Origin: JBEGHD01 sp049334165
GTDB taxonomy: Bacteria; Bacteroidota; Bacteroidia; Flavobacteriales_D; Sanyastnellaceae
Assembly (NCBI GenBank): GCA_049334165.1
Contig: JBEGHD010000001.1
Direction: 5' to 3' (one strand)
Length of the DNA stretch: 64,000 nucleotides
Below the pieces are notes generated by a model. The model was not told the origin of the DNA and did no database searches. It saw only the letters and a program-made list of their open reading frames with translations. The position numbers and the translations under genes are program-made. Of the stretch, positions 8,167 through 18,400 are shown in pieces. The number at the start of each line of letters is the position of its first letter. Within the stretch, counting starts at the first letter, position 1.

Positions 8167-9243
8167 ATGAGTAATTCCAAGAAAGATATTCACGGACGCG
8201 GTGCGCAGCACAATCCGCACAACAGGTTTGAAGCAAATCAATACCTGACTGACGAAGAATATCTCGAATACTGTCACCTGGAAGGTGAAGAACCGGAATC
8301 GAACAAAACCAACTACCTCGAAGTATTTCCGAAATCCATTATCAGTAAAAACAACAGCCCGGATATCGGATTCAACTATTCAATTAATCCGTACCAGGGT
8401 TGCGAACATGGCTGCGTTTACTGTTATGCCAGAAACAGCCACGAATATTGGGGATACAGTGCCGGCCGCGACTTCGAGAAAAATATCCTGATTAAGAAGA
8501 ATGCTCCTGAATTACTGGAGAAAGCATTCGCCTCTAAATCTTACAAGCCTGAGATTATCGTAATTTCCGGCAACACCGATTGCTATCAGCCAGCCGAGCG
8601 AAAGTTTCAACTCACGCGTCAGCTGCTGAAAACGTGCTTGCGCCATCGTCACCCTGTAGGCCTGATCACCAAAAACAGCTTAATACTCCGCGATCTTGAT
8701 TTACTAAGGGAGCTAAATGAAAGAGGTCTGTTGAGAGTAACTATCTCGATCACCTCACTTGACGAATCTCTTCGAAGGGTTTTAGAACCTCGAACGGCCA
8801 GCGTTAAACAACGACTAAAAACGGTAGAAGTCTTATCCCAAAATGGAATAGCCGTTAACGTAAATATGGCTCCAATTATACCAGGGATGAACAATCACGA
8901 AGTGTTTAAACTCGTGGAAGAAGTTGGAAAACGGGGAGCCAAAACTGTGAGCTACATCATGGTGAGACTCAACGGTCAAATTGCCGAGATTTTCGAAAAA
9001 TGGGTAGAAGAAAAGTTTCCAGACCGATCTGAAAAAATTATTAACCAGATTAAAGCCACCCACTCAGGGACTCTCAACGAAAGCCGTTGGAAGACACGAA
9101 TGAAAGGCGAAGGAAGATACGCTGAGCAAGTGAAACAAATGGTAGAACTCGCTCGAAAACAGTTTTTACCCAAATGGGAAAAAGAGCCTCTTAATTTTGA
9201 CGACTTCATTCCACGCCACACTTCTCAGTTAAAGATGTTCTAA
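8167..9243 (+). CDS. Radical SAM protein, PA0069/SplB-like family
   Basis: 358-residue radical SAM enzyme. The iron-sulphur cluster motif CEHGCVYCYAR (Cys79, Cys83, Cys86) follows NYSINPYQG. VISGNTDCYQPAE and GLITKNSLILRD continue the partial TIM barrel, and the pattern matches the PA0069 / Rv2578c family that is related to spore photoproduct lyase. The C-terminal part (SRWKTRMKGEGRYAEQ to DDFIPRHTSQLKMF) is a family extension. The reaction is not established for this family; DNA repair is a guess from the SplB likeness. It stands alone, followed by a 189-bp gap before the giant adhesin gene. Confidence 0.88.
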   Translation: MSNSKKDIHGRGAQHNPHNRFEANQYLTDEEYLEYCHLEGEEPESNKTNYLEVFPKSIISKNNSPDIGFNYSINPYQGCEHGCVYCYARNSHEYWGYSAGRDFEKNILIKKNAPELLEKAFASKSYKPEIIVISGNTDCYQPAERKFQLTRQLLKTCLRHRHPVGLITKNSLILRDLDLLRELNERGLLRVTISITSLDESLRRVLEPRTASVKQRLKTVEVLSQNGIAVNVNMAPIIPGMNNHEVFKLVEEVGKRGAKTVSYIMVRLNGQIAEIFEKWVEEKFPDRSEKIINQIKATHSGTLNESRWKTRMKGEGRYAEQVKQMVELARKQFLPKWEKEPLNFDDFIPRHTSQLKMF

Positions 9244-9256
9244 AAGCCTTTCCTCA

Positions 9257-9404
9257 TTCCTACAACCTTGTAGGAAAAGTCAACATGGTCTAAAGGCCGG
9301 CTTCTTACACTGCTACTACTTTAATAGTGGTAGAATTGCTCTGCAAATTAGGGTAACCTAAACCGCTAAAACGAGTAAATCTACTGAATGGCAAGACCAT
9401 TCAG
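9257..9404 (+). promoter_or_regulatory. Leader with three inverted repeats upstream of the giant adhesin gene
   Basis: Three separate hairpins lie in the 189-bp gap. They are TTCCTACAA/TTGTAGGAA (9257-9276, perfect 9 bp, two-base gap), CTACTAC/GTGGTAG (9313-9333, one G-U pair), and CTGAATGG/CCATTCAG (9384-9404, perfect 8 bp). None is followed by a T-run. Any may be a protein-binding operator or an mRNA leader structure. The last ends 28 bases before the start codon. Confidence 0.5.
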
Positions 9405-9419
9405 AAGGTCAAAATATTT

Positions 9420-9425
9420 AAGGAG
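9420..9425 (+). promoter_or_regulatory. Canonical Shine-Dalgarno site for the giant adhesin gene
   Basis: AAGGAG lies seven bases before the ATG at 9433. Such a perfect site is uncommon in Bacteroidota, where most genes, including its neighbours here, lack one. It fixes the start codon and suggests strong translation. Confidence 0.65.
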
Positions 9426-9432
9426 CAATTAA

Positions 9433-12400
9433 ATGAAAACGTCAACTTCTGCCCGAATTAGACGTGCAACGCTAACTGTTGCATTCCTCTGTGCTATTTT
9501 CTCTGTGCATGCCCAGTTCGATACACAATTCTGGATGCCCCCGATTTGGGAAACCGGCAACGCCCAGCAAAACCAACCATCAGAGCTTTTTATCTCTACG
9601 CCATTTTCCAATCCGGTAGATGTGCATATCGAGACTTCTGATGGAACTACTCTCGTGATCGACACGGTGGTATCTTCGGGAAACCCTCTCAACATTCCGC
9701 TCACTCCTTCCCTTGGGATGACTCAGATTTCAAACCAGATTTTGCAAAATGGGTTTCTGATAAATTCCTCTGCAGCGATTCAGGTTTCGCACAGAGTTTC
9801 CGGAGTGCACAACCAAACGGTAGTAACATTGAAAGGAAGAAGCGGACTCGGAACAGACTTTTGGACGGGCAGCCAGGTTCGAAATCAAAACGCAACTTAC
9901 GGTCCCAACGAACATCACTTCATCTCCGTGATGGCTACGAAAAACAATACTCAGATCACCATTGAAACTCCTTTCGACATGTATCAGCCGGGTGCGGGAG
10001 ATCTTCCAAACCCATTTACACTCACGCTTGATGCAGGAGAAAGCTATTTGGTGAGAGGCCACGGTCCCACCGAGCACGTAGCCGGAGGTCATGTCACCAG
10101 CGACAAAGAAATTGTAGTGATTAGTGGCTCTACCCACACGCGCATTCAAGGAGGCGGTGCGGCAGATGGAGGAACAGATCAGCTCGTTCCTATCGAATTA
10201 GTAGGCACAGATTACATCATGATCAAAGGAAAAAACGACAACCCTTTTGACTATGTGATTGTGGTGGCCACAGAAGACGATACAGAAGTAAGGAGAAATG
10301 GAATTCCCGCTCCTATCGGCACTCTCGATCAGGGAGAGTTTTTGAGCTACACCCTCAATGGCAATTTTGGGAATCCTCTTTATATCCACGCGGATAAGAA
10401 AGTTTACACCTACCACGTAACCGGTGCATCCGATGATGATGAAGTTGGAATGTCACTCATGCCTCAGCTAAACTGCACGGGGAGTCGCTACGTGGAGTTT
10501 TCTCTTTTCGATCAGAATGCTGACTACCAGGCGATGAATGTGATAGCCACGACAGATGCCTTATCGACACTCGAGTTGAATGGCGTACCTTATACGGATT
10601 ACGATGCAGCAATTATCCAAAATGTTCAGGGAAATCCAGATTACGTGGGAGTTACTTTCCCTCAGGAAACTCTCCAAAATGACAACATCATTTCATCTGA
10701 CGGCTTTTTCCACGTTGGATTTCTAACAGGAAACAACGGAGCAACAGGGACCTACGGATTCCTCTCTGGTTTCGATGATGCTTTCGAATTCATTGATCCT
10801 TTCGAGAATGTTCCTTCCACAAACTACACCGTTGACACGCTCTGCCCTGGTGACATTGTTTACCACTGCATGGAAGTCTACAGTTGTGGAAACGACCACA
10901 ACATTGTAGAGTTTTCGGATAGCGAGGGTGAAGTTACGGTAGCACCATCTCAGGCTCCTTATGACACGTGCTTCGCTTACACTGCTCCTTTTAACTTCAC
11001 AGGAAAAGACACTGTCACTTTTAGCCTCACCAACAGGTTCGATTTCGAAGATCAAATCGATTTGGTTTTCCACATTGTCGATCCCGACACGCCCATCGAT
11101 GCCGGAGCTAACCAGGAATTCTGCGGTGAAACAAATGCTTTTTTGAGTGCTGTTGATCCAGATCCATTGGTGGATGGCTACTGGACTGTAGTCGCTGGCG
11201 GAGGAACCATTGCTGACCCACTCGGTCCCAATACCGAAGTCACAAACCTGTCGGTTGGAGAAAATATTTTCCAGTGGAACCAGGACTATGGATGCGCACT
11301 AAATACTGATCAGGTTACTATTACCATTTTTGATGGAACGCTGCCTGCGGCAAATGCCGGCAACGATGAAGACATCTGCTCAGATCAGACTTCACTTCAA
11401 CTTGATGGAAGCCCTTTGAGTGAAGGCGCTGTGGGCACCTGGAATGTTACTTCAGGAAATGCTTTTATAAGCGATGAAAACGACCCAAATGCTCAGGTGT
11501 CGAACCTACAGGTGGGAACAACTATCCTCACCTGGACAGTGGAAAACGGTCCGTGTTTGGGTGGAAACACAACTGATGAAGTACAGATAGATGTGTACGA
11601 TCAGAACCAGCCTGCGGCAAATGCAGGCGAGGATCAGGAATTTTGCGAAGCCAATTTTGTGCTTTTCGAAATGGAAGGAAACGATGTGATCGCACCGGCA
11701 ACGGGCCAATGGACAGTGCTCGAGGGAACCGGAACTTTTGACGACCCAAACGATCCGAATGCGGAAGTCTCCGGTCTTGCACTTGGATTGAACCGTTTTG
11801 AGTGGACAATCGACAATGGCCCTTGCGGAACTACCTCCGACATCGTGCAAATTTTTATTTACGACAGCTCTGTGCCCGTGGCCAATGCCGGAAGCGATGA
11901 CGCCATCTGTTCGAGCGACCAGATTTATAACCTCCAGGGTAGTGCTCTCGGAACTACCGCCAATGGCACCTGGACAGTGATTTCAGGTGCTGGAGTTTTC
12001 AGTGATTCTTCCGATTCGCAGACAGTCGTTTCAAATCTTCAGGTAGGGGAAAATATTTTTGAGTGGACCGTAGAAAATGGCGCTTGCGGAAACTCCTCTT
12101 CCGACCAGGTGACGATCACGGTTTACAACTCTTCTGCTTCCATAGCCGATGCTGGGGAGGACGAAGAATTTTGTGAAACAGGCTTCACTTCAGCTTCACT
12201 TTCGGCAAACTCTCCAGTTAGCCCTGCAACTGGAACGTGGACGGTTGTTAGTGGAACCGGAACTTTTGCTGATGCCAACGATCCGAACACAACTGTCAGC
12301 GGCCTGTCAGTTGGATCCAATATTTTTGAATGGACTTTAGACAACGGACCGTGCTCAAGCGGTGACTCAGATCAGGTAGAAATCACACTTTTCGAAGGCG

Positions 12401-15400
12401 CTCAAGCTCCGGCAGAAGCAGGTCCCGATGCGTCTTATTGCACGCCCACCAGCACCTACTCGATGCAAGCCACCGCAGCTGTATCGCCCGCTGTGGGGAC
12501 CTGGACACTCGAAAGTGGAAACGGAACTATCAGCGATATCAACGATCCAAACGCCAACATTAGTGGTTTGGGAATCGGTGAAAATGTTTTTCGCTGGACT
12601 GTCCAAAACGGACCTTGTGGGGGATCGAATTTCGATGAAATTACCATCACCATTTTTGACGAAAATGCACCCGTAGCTGAAGCAGGCCCAGACCAGGAAC
12701 ACTGCTACAATCTGGCCGTTTCTGTGACGGCAGACATGGACGCTTCGCCAGTGCCAGGACCGGGCACGGGAACGTGGACAGTCATTCAGGGTGGCGGGAA
12801 TTTTTCCGATCCAAACGATCCGAATGCCACAGTGACCAACCTTCCTGTGGGTGAAAATATTTATGAATGGACTGTAGACAACGGAGCGTGCTCTGGCGCA
12901 TCGAGCGATCAGGTAACCGTTTTAGTTTACGACATCTCACAACCAGCAGCTGACGCAGGCGATCTAATCGAAATCTGCTCTACGCAGTCTTCAACAACAT
13001 TGAACGCCAACTCCCCGGTTTATCCTGCTTCTGGCCAATGGGAATTGGTTGACGGCTCCGGAACTTTCGCAGACCCTACCGATCCAATCACGTCTGTTTC
13101 AGACCTGAGCATCGGGATAAACACTTTCCAGTGGACAATCACCAACGGGCCTTGCGATCCTGCGGCAACTTCTGACGAAGTTACTGTGATCGTGTACGAT
13201 GAAAACGCCCCAAATGCCGATGCCGGACCCGACCAATCGATCTGCTCTGGAGTTGCTTCGGTAACGATGGATGCCAGCAACTCGGTTTTCCCTGGAGTTG
13301 GTACCTGGACGCTCGTCAGCGGTCAAGGTGACATCAGTGACCCCAATTCATCATTTCCAGAAATCACCAACCTCGGTGTGGGCGAAAATGTATTTGAGTG
13401 GACCATCGATAATGGCCCTTGCCCTTCTGGAATCACAGTAGATCAGGTGTCGATTTTCGTGCACGAAGAAAGCGCACCAGCAGCTTCTGCAGGTCCCGAT
13501 CAGGAACTTTGTCTACCAACAGATTTTACAACTCTCGCAGGAAACGAACCGATCTTTCCGGCAACAGGTGAATGGATTTTGGTTTCAGGAACAGGCACGA
13601 TCACCGATCCAACGCAATTCAACACCACAGTTACAGGTCTTGGTGTTGGCGAAAACAGATTTAGATGGAATACGAACAACAGCCCGTGTAATCCGGGAAT
13701 CACTACAGACGAAGTTTCGATTTTCGTTTACGACAATGCCGCAACGACAGCCGATGCAGGTGCAGACCAAGAGTTTTGTGAACCTATCAGCTCAACTACA
13801 CTCAACGCCAACGCAGCAGTTTTCCCCGCCACCGGACAGTGGACAGTTGTGAGCGGAACCGGAATCATTGACGACCCAACCAATCCAAACACAGAAGTAA
13901 CCGGCTTGACTGTCGGAGAGAATATTTTTGAGTGGACCATCGACAGCGGAGTTTGCGCAGGTGAAGACAGTGATCAGGTATCAGTTTTCATTTTTCCAAC
14001 CGATCAGCAAGAGTCCAATGCCGGACCAGATCAGGAGTTTTGCTCCACGGTGAGCTCTGCCAGTCTTTCGGCTAATAGTGCCACCTTCCCGGCAGTTGGA
14101 ACCTGGACAGTTGTTAGTGGAACAGGAGCTTTTGCGGATGCGAACGACCCCAACACTACAGTCTCAGGACTGACCGTGGGAGTCAATACTTTTGCGTGGA
14201 CAATCTCCAATGGGCCTTGCACTCCAGCGACCACCACAGACGAGATCACAATTCTCATCTTTGACGACAACGCTGACGATGCCGATGCGGGAGCCGATCA
14301 GGAGTTTTGCTCGAGTACCACATCAACCGTTCTTCAGGGAAACAGCGTGCCAGCTCCCGGTCAGGGGACCTGGACAGTTGTCAGCGGAAACGGCTCTTTT
14401 AGCGATATCAACGATCCGAACGCAACGGTTTCCGGTCTTGAAGTTGGAGACAACGTGTTTGAATGGACCATCGAAAATGGCGGCTGTGCCGGAGGAACTA
14501 CTTCCGATCAGGTGACAATCAGTCTTTACTTTGAAGACGCAGCAGCAGCGAATGCCGGGGGAGATCAAAACTTATGCTTGCCAGAAACATCTACTTTCCT
14601 TGAAGCCAACTCACCAATTTACCCGGCCACTGGTCAATGGACTCTCGTGAGCGGAAGTGGTTCTTTTGCAGATGCCACGAACCCCGCAACCGAAGTCACT
14701 GGACTGGGTACTGGAGCAAATGTTTTCGAATGGACGATTACCAACGAGCCTTGTGCAGGAGGATCAACTTCAGATCAAATTACAGTGACGGTCTACAACA
14801 GCGGTGGAACTCAGGCTGATGCCGGTGACAACCAGGAACTTTGTCTACCAACAACTTCGACCACGTTGGATGCCTCTGTACCTCAATCTCCGGGAGTGGG
14901 TACATGGACGGTTTTCCAGGGAACTGGATCTTTTTCCGATGTCAACGACCCGCAATCGAATGCTACTGGACTCTCACTGGGAGTCAACAGGTTTGTCTGG
15001 ACTCTGGACTACGCAACTTGCGGAACGCAGCAAGACACAGTGGACATCATCGTTTTTGACAACACAGTGGCCGATGCAGATGCGGGAGCTGATCAGGAGT
15101 TTTGCTCCACGACTTCAACAACAAACCTCAACGCAACGGCCGTAACTGCTCCAGCACAGGGAACCTGGACGTTATTTTCTGGAAGCGCAAACATTTCAAA
15201 CCCTAACAATCCCAACACTCAGGTGAGCAACCTGACTCAGGGTGAAAACATTTTTGTGTGGACGATCTACAACGGAACTTGCGCCAACCCAGCAGTAGAA
15301 AGTGACACGGTTTCAGTTTTTATCTACAACCAAAATCAGCCTGCGGCAAATGCTGGCGATGATCAGGAAATCTGCAGCAGCACGAGCTCAGTGGAACTCT

Positions 15401-18400
15401 CTGGAAGCAACTACACTTATCCAGGCGTAGGAACCTGGTCAGTGATTTCAGGAAGTGGAGTCTTTAGCAATGAAAATGATCCGCAAGCCACGGTAACCGG
15501 ACTTTCTGTGGGTGAAAACATTTTTGAATGGACAGTCGAAAACGGAGCCTGTCCGTCTGGAACCACCACCGATCAGGTAAGCATTTTTGTGTTTGATGAA
15601 AACCAGGCTATGGCAGATGCAGGAAACGATCAGGAACTGTGTACCCCTATCGGATCGATTTCATTAAACGGAAATTCGCTCACCACTCCAGCAACCGGGC
15701 AATGGCTTCTGCTCAGCGGAACTGCCACGATTCTAGATCCTACAGATCCAAACACAACCGTAACCGGTCTTGGAGTAGGTGAAAACGTTTTCCGCTGGAC
15801 TGTGGACAACGGACCTTGCGGACCTTCTACCAATGACATCGTTACGATCACTGTTTACTCCTCCGCAGCTGCCGATGCAGACGCTGGAACCGACATTGAG
15901 ATTTGCTCGACAACCAGTCAGGTTACGCTTTCGGGTAACAGCCCAATTGGCGCAGCCGAGGGAACCTGGTCAATTGTTCAGGGCAGCGGAAACTTTAGCA
16001 ATAGTTCGAGTGCTACGCCAAGCGTAACCGGACTCTCTGTTGGAGAAAACATTTTTGTGTGGACCATCGACAATGGAGTTTGCTCCAATGGAATCACATC
16101 TGACTCTGTTTCTGTATTTGTTTTCGACACGAGCGCGCCACTAGCCAATGCCGGAGTCGATCAGGAGTTTTGCAGTCCAACCTCGACTGCATTGTTAAAT
16201 GCCAATCCTGCGGTTTTCCCTGCAACGGGAACCTGGCAGTTGGTGAACGGAACGGGAACGATTACAAATCCAAACGATCCTAACTCGGAAGTAACGGGAC
16301 TAACAGTAGGCGCTAACATTTTTGAATGGACAGTAGAAAACGGCCCTTGCGGAAGTAGCGTTTCGAGCGATCTGGTTACAATTTTCATTTTTGATCAAAA
16401 CCAGACGGACGCCAATGCGGGCCCAGATCAACAGCTTTGCACACCGAACATCAACACAAACCTCGCGGCAAATGGAGTTACAGCTCCAGCTCTCGGACAA
16501 TGGACGTTGATTCAGGGAACTGCAGAAATCGAAGAGCCTTTTAATCCAACAACCGATGTGAACGACCTCGGACTTGGCAACAACGTCTTCGTTTGGACTA
16601 TCGACAATGGAGCTTGCGGTGGAATCACCACCGACACTGTTACTGTAGCCGTCTTCCAACAAAACGCCACAACAGCAAATGCAGGTCCGGATCAGGAATT
16701 TTGCGGAGCTCAGCCGAGCACCAACCTCATCGGGAATGCTCCTCAGGGAGCGCAAACCGGGGAGTGGACACTTTTCTCGGGTACTGGTACTATTCAATCA
16801 CCAGAAAGCAATGTGACGGCTGTGACCAATCTTTCTGTGGGTGAAAACATTTTTGTGTGGTCTATCGACAACGGATCTTGCGGAGTTTCTACTGATACCG
16901 TTTCCGTGATTCTCTTTGACAACGCAAACCCACCGGCTGATGCAGGCGGAGACCAGTTCTTCTGTACCCCGGTGAGCACTGCCCAGATGACCGCGACTAC
17001 ACCACTCGACCCGGCCGAAGGAACCTGGACTCTGATTTCCGGAAACGGAACAATCAACGACATCCATAATCCGCAGACAAACATCAGCGGACTGACTATT
17101 GGTGAAAACGAATTCGTATGGGAAGTTTACAACGGGCCTTGTGGATCGCTTACCACCGATACAATTTCGATTTTTATTTACGATGAAAATGCACCTGCAG
17201 CAAATGCTGGCGATGACATCGAAATTTGTTTTCCTCAAACTACAGCAACGCTCGATGGAAACGAATACTACCCGCCAGCTTCGGGTCAGTGGAGTTTGCT
17301 CTCCGGAACGGCAATCATCGCGCAGCCGAGCAATCCAAACTCGATTGTCTCCGGTCTTTCGGTAGGAACAACGGCTTTTGTTTGGACGCTCGACAATGGA
17401 GCGTGCTCAAACGCCATAACCTCGGATACCGTTTATGTTTCCGTTTTTGAAGACGGAGCTGTTTCTCAGGCAGGAGCAGATCAGTTCCTGTGTACGCCAA
17501 CTTCTACAACTGAACTTGAGGCCAACACCCCTTCTTCGCCAAACGTTGGGACATGGAACGTGGTAAGTGGAAATGGAATTTTTGAAGATGTAAATGATCC
17601 TGACACTGAAGTTAGCGGTTTGACCGTTGGCGTGAACACATTTACCTGGAGTGTCGACAACGGAGCCTGTGCGAACAGTGCTGTCGTTGATACCGTTCAG
17701 ATTTTCGTGAACGACAACTCGATGAGTGACGCGTTTGCCGGAAGCGACCAGCAACTCTGTCAGCCTAACAACTTTACTCAACTTGAAGCCGCTGCACCGA
17801 TATTCCCTGCTACCGGTAGTTGGGCAGTCATCAATGGAACAGCAACATTTGACGATTCTTCGGATCCCACAAGTCAGGTAACCGATCTCAGTACTGGAAT
17901 AAACACATTTGTTTGGACAACAGAAAACGGAGCCTGTAATTCGGTTTCTAGCGACACAGTGATTGTTTCACTCTTCGATGAAAACATTCCGCAGGCGGAT
18001 GCCGGAGAAGACATCGAAATTTGTACACCAACAAGTTCAGTACAACTCAATGCTACACCTCCAGTCTCACCAGCGCAGGGAACCTGGACAGTGATGAGTG
18101 GAAGTGCTTCCATCAGCGATGTGAACGACCCGAATGCCACGGTAAGTTCGTTGACAGTAGGAGTTCATTCTCTTCGATGGACAGTGGACAACGGAGCATG
18201 CGCTCAGGGTGGAAGTTTCGATATGGTGAACATCACTGTTTTCAATGAAAATGGAGGACTTGCCGATGCAGGTCCTGACCAGGAGCTTTGCGGCCCGATT
18301 GACAACACAACATTGGAGGGAGTGGCACCGATCGCTCCAGCTACAGGAACGTGGAGCATCATCGAAGGTACAGGCTCGCTATCGAATGTGAATGATCCTT

